Part shown: piece after piece, positions 25,849 through 34,061 of the stretch
How positions within the stretch are numbered: the stretch's first letter is position 1
How the letters are laid out: every line of letters starts with the position of its first letter
DNA from: Sphingomonas cannabina
Lineage (GTDB): Bacteria > Pseudomonadota > Alphaproteobacteria > Sphingomonadales > Sphingomonadaceae
DNA: 64,000 nt
Direction of reading: 5' to 3'
Assembly (NCBI RefSeq): GCF_021391395.1
Contig: NZ_CP090059.1
Coordinates: forward strand, 1,721,001-1,785,000
Translations under genes and position numbers: made by a program
The notes under the pieces: model-generated
Database searches by the model: none
What the model saw: only the letters and a program-made list of their open reading frames with translations
Told to the model about the DNA's origin: nothing

Positions 25849-28800
25849 ATGGAAGACAATCGCTCGGCTGCGCATGGCAGGTTTCTGAAGGGTGGCGTGT
25901 CGCTGGTCGCGCTGATGGCGATGGGGATCGGGTCCGTTGCCCATGCCCAGACCGCGCCGGTGAGCGCGCCCGCCGCGCAGAAGGCTTCGCCCGGCGGTGC
26001 GGCTCAGGAGGAAGCGCCCGCCGCCGGTGATGGACAGCAGGACGACATCCTCGTCGTCGGCGTCCGCCAGGCGCTCGAGACCTCCCAGCTGGTCAAGAAG
26101 AACGCCGACACCTTCGTCGATTCGATCACCGCCACCGATATCGGCGCCTTCCCCGACAAGTCGGCCGCGGAAGCGCTGCAGCGCGTTCCCGGCATCACCG
26201 TGAACCGGCTGCAGTCCGCCGACGATTCGACCCATCCGTCGGGCGAGCCGACCGGGGTGCTGATCCGCGGCCTGACGCAGGTCCGCACCGAGATCAACGG
26301 CCGCGACAGCTTTTCGGCGGACTCGGCGCGCGGCCTTCAGTTCAACGACGTTTCCCCCGAATTGCTCGGCCGCGTCGACGCCTACAAGAACCAGACGGCG
26401 GACATGATCGAGGGCGGCATCGCCGGCACCGTCGATCTGCGCACCAGGCTGCCGTTCGACCAGAAGGGCCTGGTCGTCACCGGCGCGTTCCGGGAGAATT
26501 ACGGCGACCGTTCCGGCCGCTGGACGCCCGAGTTCTCGGGTCTCGTCAGCAAGACCTGGGATACGGCGATCGGCCGCTTCGGCGTGCTCGCCAGCTATGC
26601 GCAGAGCCATGTCGTCACGCGCACCGAGAGCGTGATCATGGACAAGATCGACACCTATTGCTCGAGCGGCTTCGGCACGGTGGACCCCGACGGGACGGCT
26701 CGCGGCACGGTCGGCGGCGACGGCAGCATCCCGTGCGCCGCCAACCCGTTCGGCGGATCGGGCTGGGCCTTCGCGCCCGACGGCATCCGCTATTCGCAGG
26801 TCGACTACGACCGCAAGCGGCGCGGCATCGCGGGGGCGCTGCAGTATGAGAACAACTCGGGCACGCTGCTCGCCACCGTCCAATACATCGACTCGCACTA
26901 TCGCAACGCCTGGCTGGAACGCGCCAGCCATGCGATCCTCGACGGCAATTACTTCGGCACGCGCGCGTTCAATCCGCGCTCCGGATCGGTGCTGGCCGGC
27001 AGCAAAGGTCTCAGCTTCGGCGCCGACGGCATGCTCGAATCCGGGCTGCTGACCCAGCCGCACGGCAGCTTCAGCGGCACCACGGAGAGCGTGCAGGCGG
27101 CGATCAATGCGGGCTCGGCGGTGCCGGGCATGCCGTTCGTCAACTATTGCGGGCCCGGCCCCGGCGGAGCGTGCGCGACCCAGCGCGACGGCCTCTACTT
27201 CCAGAACGAGGCGCGCAACTTCGCGCACCGCGAGGGGACGCGCGATCTGTCGGGCAACATCCGGTGGAGCCCGAGCGAGCGGCTGCACCTCAATGCCGAC
27301 GTGCAGTATATCGACGCCTCGACCTACAATAACGACATATTGGTCGCGGCCGGATCGATGGCCGATTTCGACTATAGCGTGAACCGCGACGGCACGCCGC
27401 AGGTGACGCTGCTGCCGGGATCGAACGTCAACTATGCCGCGGGCGGTCTCGCCAACCCGCACAACTACTGGATCCCCTTCATCCAGGGGCACGTCGAGGA
27501 CAATGACGCGACCGAGTTCGCGCTGCGCGGCGACGCGGAGTACGACTTCCCCGACAGCGGCTGGCTCGATTCGCTGAAGGTCGGCGTGCGCTATGCGGAC
27601 CGCAAGCAGACGGTGCGCTACTCGACCTTCAACTGGACGCCGATCGCGGCCAACTGGAACTGCAACGGCCCCGGCTTCAACGCCGACAACACCAGCGGCG
27701 GTACTTATCCGACCGACACCGGGAACTGCGCCGGTAACGTCGGCCACGCGCCCTTCGCTGGCTATGGCGAGGGTATCTGGGAGGCGGCCAGCCTCGGCGA
27801 TTTCTACAACGGCAGCGTCTACGACAATGGCGAGCTGGTCTATCTCAACCGGTCGACGCTGCGGGATTTCCCGCGCCTGATCGACTCGCTCAGCGGCGCG
27901 ACCACCCATTCGCCGATCGGCGGCGGCTATACGGCGATCTGCGACCGCGTCGAGGCGACCGTCGACGGCTGCTTCACGCCGGGCGAGGTGATGCGCGTCC
28001 GCGAGCAGACCCAGGCCGCGTACGTGATGCTCAAGTTCGGCGGCGACGACAAGCTGATGCTCGGCAACGTCGCGGTGAAGGGCAATGTCGGCCTGCGCGT
28101 CGTGCGGACGAAGGAGACGAGCTACGGCAGCGTCGCCTTTCCGGCGACCAACATCTTCGACAATCTGGCGCCCTGCGGCACGCCGCTATCGGGCAACAAT
28201 GTCGTCAATCCGAGCTGCTACCTGACCGACGCGATCCGCGCCTTCGCCAATGGCGGGAGCACGGAGGGCACCTATCGGGCGAGCCGGACCGACTGGCTGC
28301 CGAGCCTCAACCTGCGCTTCGGGCTCGACGACAAGAACTTCATCCGCTTCGCCTATTCGCGGGCGATGTCGCGGCCGGACATCGGCCTGCTGCGCAACAC
28401 GCTCGCGATCAACGCGCCGGTCATCAATGCGACGCCGGACTCGCCCTATGTCGTCTACAGCTCGCCGACCGCGCCGCACACGCCGGAGAACGTTACCGGC
28501 TACAACTTCGTGTTCCTGGCCAATTCGGGGAACGCGGCGCTGAAGCCGCTGATGGCGCACCAGCTCGACCTGTCGTTCGAGCGGTACATGGGCCGCAACA
28601 GCTCGCTGACGGTCGGCCTGTTCTACAAGAAGCTGAGCAACGCGATCGCCTACGGCCAGTTCGCGCGGACGATCGCCAACGGCACTTCGACGCAGACCGT
28701 GCAGATCAACGGGCCGAGCAACGTCAAGGACGGCGGCAAGCTGCTGGGAGCGGAGGTCGCCTACCAGACCTTCTTCGATTTCCTGCCGGGATTGCTGAGT

Positions 28801-29313
28801 GGCCTCGGGGCGCAGCTGAACTACACCTATGTCCATCAGTCGGGAATCAACAACTCGAACCTGATCACCGCCTCATCGAGCGGCGACGTCGGCGCGTTCG
28901 GGGCGGGGCAGCAGGCGCTGGGCGGGACGGGCTATGTGCTCGACTCGCACCGGCTGGCCGGCATCTCGACCCACACGTTCAACGCGGTGGGATTGTACGA
29001 GAAGGGGCCGATCGGCATCCGGATCGCCTACAACTGGCGCTCGCGCTACCTGACGCAGAACCTGGACTGCTGCATCGGCCTGCCGGTGTTCCAGAAGTCG
29101 GCCGGCTTCCTCGACGGATCGATCCGCTTCTCGGTCAACCGCTTCGTCGAGCTGTCGATCGATGGATCGAACCTGCTCAACACCACGACCGTCTACCAGC
29201 AGCAGATCTTCGGCGACTCGCCGCAGACGCCGGGTGCCAAGCCGGTCTACCGCGACTCCGCCTGGAACCGCGTCGACCGCCGCTTCCAGTTCGGGGTCCG
29301 CTTCAAGTTCTGA
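25849..29313 (+). CDS. TonB-dependent receptor, probably for an alpha-glucan oligosaccharide
   Basis: A 1154-aa outer-membrane protein of the large TonB receptor type (TIGR01782-like) common in Caulobacterales and Sphingomonadales. The signal peptide ends near AHAQ (residue 33). The TonB box-like DDILVVG is at 65-71. The plug has GAFPDKSAAEALQRVPGITV and VLIRGLTQVRTEINGRD, and the C-terminal barrel ends in aromatic RRFQFGVRFKF. The ATG at 25849 has GGGAGAGGGGAG six bases upstream; an earlier ATG lacks a signal-peptide context. It is followed by GH97 and preceded by a SLC45-like transporter, which points to maltodextrin-like ligands. Confidence 0.93.
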   Translation: MEDNRSAAHGRFLKGGVSLVALMAMGIGSVAHAQTAPVSAPAAQKASPGGAAQEEAPAAGDGQQDDILVVGVRQALETSQLVKKNADTFVDSITATDIGAFPDKSAAEALQRVPGITVNRLQSADDSTHPSGEPTGVLIRGLTQVRTEINGRDSFSADSARGLQFNDVSPELLGRVDAYKNQTADMIEGGIAGTVDLRTRLPFDQKGLVVTGAFRENYGDRSGRWTPEFSGLVSKTWDTAIGRFGVLASYAQSHVVTRTESVIMDKIDTYCSSGFGTVDPDGTARGTVGGDGSIPCAANPFGGSGWAFAPDGIRYSQVDYDRKRRGIAGALQYENNSGTLLATVQYIDSHYRNAWLERASHAILDGNYFGTRAFNPRSGSVLAGSKGLSFGADGMLESGLLTQPHGSFSGTTESVQAAINAGSAVPGMPFVNYCGPGPGGACATQRDGLYFQNEARNFAHREGTRDLSGNIRWSPSERLHLNADVQYIDASTYNNDILVAAGSMADFDYSVNRDGTPQVTLLPGSNVNYAAGGLANPHNYWIPFIQGHVEDNDATEFALRGDAEYDFPDSGWLDSLKVGVRYADRKQTVRYSTFNWTPIAANWNCNGPGFNADNTSGGTYPTDTGNCAGNVGHAPFAGYGEGIWEAASLGDFYNGSVYDNGELVYLNRSTLRDFPRLIDSLSGATTHSPIGGGYTAICDRVEATVDGCFTPGEVMRVREQTQAAYVMLKFGGDDKLMLGNVAVKGNVGLRVVRTKETSYGSVAFPATNIFDNLAPCGTPLSGNNVVNPSCYLTDAIRAFANGGSTEGTYRASRTDWLPSLNLRFGLDDKNFIRFAYSRAMSRPDIGLLRNTLAINAPVINATPDSPYVVYSSPTAPHTPENVTGYNFVFLANSGNAALKPLMAHQLDLSFERYMGRNSSLTVGLFYKKLSNAIAYGQFARTIANGTSTQTVQINGPSNVKDGGKLLGAEVAYQTFFDFLPGLLSGLGAQLNYTYVHQSGINNSNLITASSSGDVGAFGAGQQALGGTGYVLDSHRLAGISTHTFNAVGLYEKGPIGIRIAYNWRSRYLTQNLDCCIGLPVFQKSAGFLDGSIRFSVNRFVELSIDGSNLLNTTTVYQQQIFGDSPQTPGAKPVYRDSAWNRVDRRFQFGVRFKF

Positions 29314-29376
29314 TGTCCTCCCTGGGCGCCGCCGATGCTTGGTCCGGCGGCGCCCGTTTTTCGTGAGAGCCGCCCG

Positions 29377-31395
29377 ATGATGTTCCGCGCCTTGCTGTTC
29401 CTCGCGGCGCTCGCCGTGCCCGCCACCGCCCGCGCCACCGGGCGCGAATGCGCGCAGTCGCCCGGCAAGGCGATCGAGCTATGCGTATTCGTGGAGGGCG
29501 GCCAGGCGCTTTACGAGGTTCGCCGGGGCGGCGCCGCCGTGCTCGCCCCCTCGGCGCTGGGGCTGGGCTTCGCAGGCGAGCCGGCGGCGCGCTATACGGC
29601 GCTGGGGCAGGCGAGGCGCAGCAGCGTCGATACGCGCTGGGAGCAGCCGTGGGGCGAGCAGCGCACGATCCGCGACAATCATACCGAGCTGACGGTGACG
29701 CTGACCGGCGACACGCCACTCAACCGGGAGGTCGAGGTCACCTTCCGCCTGTTCGACGACGGCATCGGCTTCCGCTACCGGTACAGCGCCGTTCCGGCCG
29801 GGCAGGCGGTGGCGGTGACCGCCGACCGCACGCAGTTCCGCACCGTCGGCAGCTATCGTGCCTGGTGGTATCAGGCGTTGGGTGTGGATCGCGACGAGTA
29901 TCTCTATACCGAGACCGACGCGCGCCGGGTCACGCTGGCCGAGACGCCGCTGACGCTGAAGGGCGACAACGGCCTCTATCTTTCCTTCCACGAAGCCGCG
30001 CTGGTCGACTTCCCCAGCATGTTGCTCGCCGGCGACGGCGCCGGCACGCTGAGCGCGTGGCTGATGCCTTGGCCGGACGGCGTGCTTGCGCGGAAGACCG
30101 GCCCCTTCACCACGCCCTGGCGCACCGTGCTGATCGGCGACAGCCCCGCCGCGCTTGCCGACAGCCGCATCGAGCTCAACCTCAACGAGCCGAACAGGCT
30201 CGGCGACGTGAGCTGGTTCAAGCCTGGCAAATACGTCGGCGTGTGGTGGGAGATGCACCTCAACCGCTCGACCTGGGCGAGCGGCGCGCGGCACGGGGCC
30301 AATACCGCCAATGTGAAGCGCTACATGGATTTCGCCGCGAAATACGGGTTCGACGGCGTGCTGGTGGAGGGCTGGAACCAGGGCTGGGACGGCGACTGGA
30401 CGGTCGAGGGCGACAAGTTCAGCTTCACCCGATCCTATCCCGATTTCGATCTCCCGGGATTGGCCGCCTATGGCCGCAGCAAGGGCGTGAAGCTGATCGG
30501 CCACCATGAAACCGGCGGCGCCGTGCCCAACTACGAGGCGCAGCTCGAGGATGCGATGACGCTCTACGAGCGCGCCGGCGTCTCGACGGTCAAGAGCGGC
30601 TATGTCCGCCACAGCGGGGACATCGTGGATGCCGAGGGCGGGCGCCAGTGGTTCGCGGGGCAATATATGGTCCGCCACCACCAGCACGCGGTCGAGGTCG
30701 CGGCACGTCACCATGTCGCGGTCGACACGCACGAGCCGGTCAAGGACACGGGCCTGCGCCGCACCTGGCCCAACTGGGTGAGCCGCGAGGGCGCGCGCGG
30801 GCAGGAATACAACGCCTGGGGCGTGCCGACGAATCCGCCCGAGCATGTCGCCATCCTGCCGTTCACGCGGATGCTCGCGGGGCCGATGGACTATACGCCC
30901 GGCATCTTCGACCTGGCGCACGGCAAGGACGACGCCACCCGCCGCGTCCAGTCGACGCTGGCAACCCAGCTTGCGCTCTACGTGGTGCTCTACAGCCCGA
31001 TCCAGATGGCGGCGGACCTGCCCGAGAATTACGAGAAGAACCTCGCTGCCTTCCAGTTCATCCGCGACGTGCCGACCGACTGGGAGACCTCAACGACGCT
31101 CGCCGGCGAGATCGGCGACTATGTCGTCGTCGCCCGCCAGCAGCGCGGCGGGCGGGACTGGTTCCTGGGCGCGGTGACGGACGAGAACGCGCGCAAGGTC
31201 ACGCAGCCGCTCTCCTTCCTCGCGCCCGGCAGGCGTTATGAGGCGCAGATCTATCGCGACGGCCCCGGCGCCGACTACCGCACCAATCCGCTCGCCTTCG
31301 AGACGGCGCGGCGGGTGGTGACCAGCAGGGACAGTGTCGAGCTGGACTTGGCGCCGGGAGGCGGCGCAGCGATCCGGTTCCGCGCGCTCGACTGA
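29377..31395 (+). CDS. Glycoside hydrolase family 97 (alpha-glucosidase/alpha-galactosidase)
   Basis: A 672-aa periplasmic enzyme. The signal peptide is MMFRALLFLAALAVPATARA. An N-terminal beta-sandwich (about 25-270) is followed by a (beta/alpha)8 barrel from about 280 (KYVGVWWEMHLNRSTW, FDGVLVEGWNQGWDGD, GHHETGGAVPNYE with E378) and a C-terminal beta domain. The position equivalent to the Asp nucleophile of retaining members appears to be VKSGYV (G408), and the HHET Glu is kept, which suggests the inverting SusB-type mechanism. The ATG at 29377 directly follows another ATG-like TTG upstream; the signal peptide supports it. Located 63 bp after the TonB receptor, likely same operon. Confidence 0.9.
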   Translation: MMFRALLFLAALAVPATARATGRECAQSPGKAIELCVFVEGGQALYEVRRGGAAVLAPSALGLGFAGEPAARYTALGQARRSSVDTRWEQPWGEQRTIRDNHTELTVTLTGDTPLNREVEVTFRLFDDGIGFRYRYSAVPAGQAVAVTADRTQFRTVGSYRAWWYQALGVDRDEYLYTETDARRVTLAETPLTLKGDNGLYLSFHEAALVDFPSMLLAGDGAGTLSAWLMPWPDGVLARKTGPFTTPWRTVLIGDSPAALADSRIELNLNEPNRLGDVSWFKPGKYVGVWWEMHLNRSTWASGARHGANTANVKRYMDFAAKYGFDGVLVEGWNQGWDGDWTVEGDKFSFTRSYPDFDLPGLAAYGRSKGVKLIGHHETGGAVPNYEAQLEDAMTLYERAGVSTVKSGYVRHSGDIVDAEGGRQWFAGQYMVRHHQHAVEVAARHHVAVDTHEPVKDTGLRRTWPNWVSREGARGQEYNAWGVPTNPPEHVAILPFTRMLAGPMDYTPGIFDLAHGKDDATRRVQSTLATQLALYVVLYSPIQMAADLPENYEKNLAAFQFIRDVPTDWETSTTLAGEIGDYVVVARQQRGGRDWFLGAVTDENARKVTQPLSFLAPGRRYEAQIYRDGPGADYRTNPLAFETARRVVTSRDSVELDLAPGGGAAIRFRALD

Positions 31396-31849
31396 CCGCC
31401 GCTCTATCGGTCGCTCAAAGGGCGTGAATACGATCTTCAGCACCATGAAGACGAGGATCACCGGGATCAGCAGAACGAACATAATGATCTTCACCGGCCA
31501 AGATCTCTCGTCGCTGATTAGAGGTGTCGCATCGGACAGCTGTAACATGCTCGCGGCTATCCGTTGAGGGTGGCCTCGCATGGGCGCATCGGCATTGTCG
31601 CTCGTTTGGCCAAACGTGCGTGACCGTGCTGGGATTCGGGCAGCCTTTCGCGCAAGCCCGTGAGGCGTGGCTCAGTGCTTTTCCAGCTTATTTCTCCGCC
31701 GTGGCGACCATCACCTCCGTGAGCGTTCCCGCGAGGCTCTGGACGAACTCAGCGCCAGGGTGCTGGCGGCTGCGGTCGCTGGGTTGGTTATCGCGCTGGC
31801 GACGTCCCTGATGGCGGAAGAGGGACTGCGCTCCGGGGGCTTGTTAGGT
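31396..31849. other. Gap without a supported gene
   Basis: A minus-strand frame encodes MFVLLIPVILVFMVLKIVF near 31430-31500, a single hydrophobic helix, but it runs on into the antisense of GH97. A plus-strand frame (31667-31870) contains REALDELSARVLAAAVAGLV and another helix. Neither has a ribosome-binding site or a recognisable family. They may be traces of eroded genes. Confidence 0.4.
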
Positions 31850-32165
31850 TCGCCTGGTGCGGCGGCGTGATCGTCGCGCTTGCCGATGAAGGTTGACGTG
31901 GCTGACGCCGTCCCAAGCGTATCGAGATAGGAATAGCCGACAATTGCCCGCAGCCCGGACGGCGGGCCGAGGCTCCTCCGGAAAGCTCGATCCCGCGGGT
32001 GCGCTGCAGGACGAAACCGGCAACCTGGATCGAGAGATGCTGGTCGAGCAGCGAATATTTCGCGCCGATTTCCTTGTTGCTGATCTTCTCGGGTGCGATG
32101 TCGGCACTGTTCGCAAGCGCGAAGGTCTCGGCCGAGGGCTGATTTGCAACAGTAAGGATCAGCGG
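31850..32165 (-). pseudogene. Remnant of a siderophore-type TonB-dependent receptor, C-terminal barrel
   Basis: On the minus strand one frame gives ETFALANSADIAPEKISNKE and IGAKYSLLDQHLSIQVAGF, followed by QRTRGIEL. A second frame continues LRAIVGYSYLDTLGTASA and TSTFIGKRDDHA. This is the order found in catecholate-siderophore receptors (LAPEK...EIGAKW, RT.GIEL...G, VAGYSYLDA..). The frame change near 31985 and the absence of plug and barrel end show it is a decayed fragment. It abuts the 3' end of the pabB-pabC gene. Confidence 0.65.
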
Positions 32166-32169
32166 AACG

Positions 32170-33966
32170 CTACGTCGGTGCCATGCCTTCGTTCCCTTCC
32201 GGTCGCGGCGGCAGCAATCGTGCCGGGACGAGGCCGCGCAAGGAGTTTCCCAGCAGGAAACCGGCCCGGCAATCCTCCGGACGCAGGTCTCCTTCGACTG
32301 CGCGTCCGGTCTCGATCAGCACCGATCGCAATACGCCCGGCAACAACCCGCGCGACAGCGGCGGCGTCACCAGCACGCCGCCCCGCTCGACGAAGAGGTT
32401 CGTGAAGCTTCCCTCGGTCAGATAGCCGTGCTCGTCGACGAGCAGATATTCGAACGCTCCCGAACCAGGCGCGGGCCAGCGGTAGAGCGAGCGATCGCTC
32501 GTCTTGTGCATGAGGCGGAAATCCCTGGCGTCGGTGGCCCTGGTCATCAGGCCGACCGGTACCGGGCCGGGGATCGCGGCGGGCACATCGGCGATCTCGA
32601 CCGTGACCGCCCCGCTTGCGGCCAGAACGAGGCGGACGCGTCTCGGTTCGCCTATGCCGTCGAGCGCGGCATCGAGCTCGCGTCCGATCGTGACGGGATC
32701 GCAGGCAAACCCGAGCGCCGCGGCGCTGCGCGCCAGCCGCGCGAGATGATGATCGCGATGGCGAAGCCCAATCTCCGGGTCATAGGCCATCGTTTCGATG
32801 AGATCGAGGTCGCGCCTTGCCGCATCGAGGAACTGCGCCTTGACCAGGCATTCCGCCCATTCGCCGGCGGGATCGGAATCGGCGACGATCCCCGATCCGA
32901 GCCCGATCGTCATGCGACCGGTTCCCGGTGCATGGCGCAGCGTCCGGATCGCCACGTTGAAGCGCGCATCGCCGCCAGGGGCGATGTGGCCGATCGCGCC
33001 GGTATAGATGCCGCGCGGGCCGTCCTCGAGGTCGCCGATGACCTGCATCGCGCGCACCTTCGGCGCTCCGGTTATCGAGCCGCATGGGAACAGAGCCTCG
33101 AGTACCGCAACCGCATCCGCGCCCCGCCGCTTGCGTGCTTCGACCGAGGAGACGAGCTGCAGGACCGTCGGATAGCGTTCGACGGCAAAAAGTTCGGGAA
33201 CCGCGACGCTGCCGGGCTCGGCGATCCGTGCCAGGTCATTGCGCATCAGATCGACGATCATCAGATTCTCGGCGCGCTGCTTGGGATCGCTCGCCAGCTC
33301 GGCTGCCGCCTCCCGTACATCGCGTGCGCCATGGTGGGGCATCGTGCCCTTCATCGGCCGGCACCGCACCGTGTTGCCCTCGACCGCGAAGAACAGCTCC
33401 GGCGAAAGCGACAGGATCATCTCGTCGCCGGTCGAGATCAGCGCCGAATGTGCGGCGCGCTGGGCGGCGCGAAGGCATCCATAGAGCGCGAACGGATCGC
33501 CGGCGAAGGTCAGGTCGGCCATGAAGGTCAGATTGGCCTGATAGATGTCGCCGGCGGTGATCAGCGCCTTGACCTGCTCTATGCGCCGCTGATGCGTGGC
33601 CGCCGACGGTCGCGGACGCAAGGGACCCAGCCAGGCCGCATGGGCGCCGGGCAGCAGCTGTGCGATCTCGGCGCTCGAGAGGAGTTCGGGCGCTTCGAAG
33701 GCACCGAACCATAGCAGACGCTCGTCCGTGTCTCGGGCGGGTATCTTCGGATTGAGCGCAGCGCCGGCTTCATAAGCCAGATATCCAGCCACGTGATGGC
33801 CCGCCGCAAAAGCGTTCCGTACCTGGGCAAGCGCCGGCGCGATCTGGTCGAGCGACCTGGCCTCGAATATCGCGCGCGGAGATCGAAACAGCAGGTTCGA
33901 TGCCGCCGCGTCGCGCGCATCGTCGATGAGCACGAAAGGTCCGATTGAGTGGAGCGACTGGATCAC
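32170..33966 (-). CDS. pabB: Fused aminodeoxychorismate synthase component I and 4-amino-4-deoxychorismate lyase
   Basis: A 598-aa cytosolic enzyme for the p-aminobenzoate branch of folate synthesis. The N-terminal PabB chorismate-binding domain (about 90-400) has KALITAGDIYQANLTF, CRPMKGTMPHHG, NLMIVDLMRNDL, FPCGSITGAPK and GLGSGIVADSD. The C-terminal PabC (aminotransferase class IV, about 405-590) has the region around the PLP lysine (RLMHKTSDRSLY) and EYLLVDEHGYLTEGSFTNLF. Together they convert chorismate plus ammonia to pABA and pyruvate; PabA would supply ammonia. The start is a GTG at 33966; no better ATG exists. Monocistronic. Confidence 0.92.
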   Translation of the reverse strand: MIQSLHSIGPFVLIDDARDAAASNLLFRSPRAIFEARSLDQIAPALAQVRNAFAAGHHVAGYLAYEAGAALNPKIPARDTDERLLWFGAFEAPELLSSAEIAQLLPGAHAAWLGPLRPRPSAATHQRRIEQVKALITAGDIYQANLTFMADLTFAGDPFALYGCLRAAQRAAHSALISTGDEMILSLSPELFFAVEGNTVRCRPMKGTMPHHGARDVREAAAELASDPKQRAENLMIVDLMRNDLARIAEPGSVAVPELFAVERYPTVLQLVSSVEARKRRGADAVAVLEALFPCGSITGAPKVRAMQVIGDLEDGPRGIYTGAIGHIAPGGDARFNVAIRTLRHAPGTGRMTIGLGSGIVADSDPAGEWAECLVKAQFLDAARRDLDLIETMAYDPEIGLRHRDHHLARLARSAAALGFACDPVTIGRELDAALDGIGEPRRVRLVLAASGAVTVEIADVPAAIPGPVPVGLMTRATDARDFRLMHKTSDRSLYRWPAPGSGAFEYLLVDEHGYLTEGSFTNLFVERGGVLVTPPLSRGLLPGVLRSVLIETGRAVEGDLRPEDCRAGFLLGNSLRGLVPARLLPPRPEGNEGMAPT

Positions 33967-34061
33967 GACCCCGGGTCGTTAGAACCGGCTCCGCATCGGA
34001 ACAACAGACATACGGCGGTGGTCGTCGGGATCGATCCGCTCGGCCGCGGCCCGCGTCCGGC

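Noticed and set aside
31430..31505. Possible small membrane peptide on the minus strand
   Set aside because: The hydrophobic stretch is real but the frame runs into GH97 antisense without a stop, and there is no ribosome-binding site or family.
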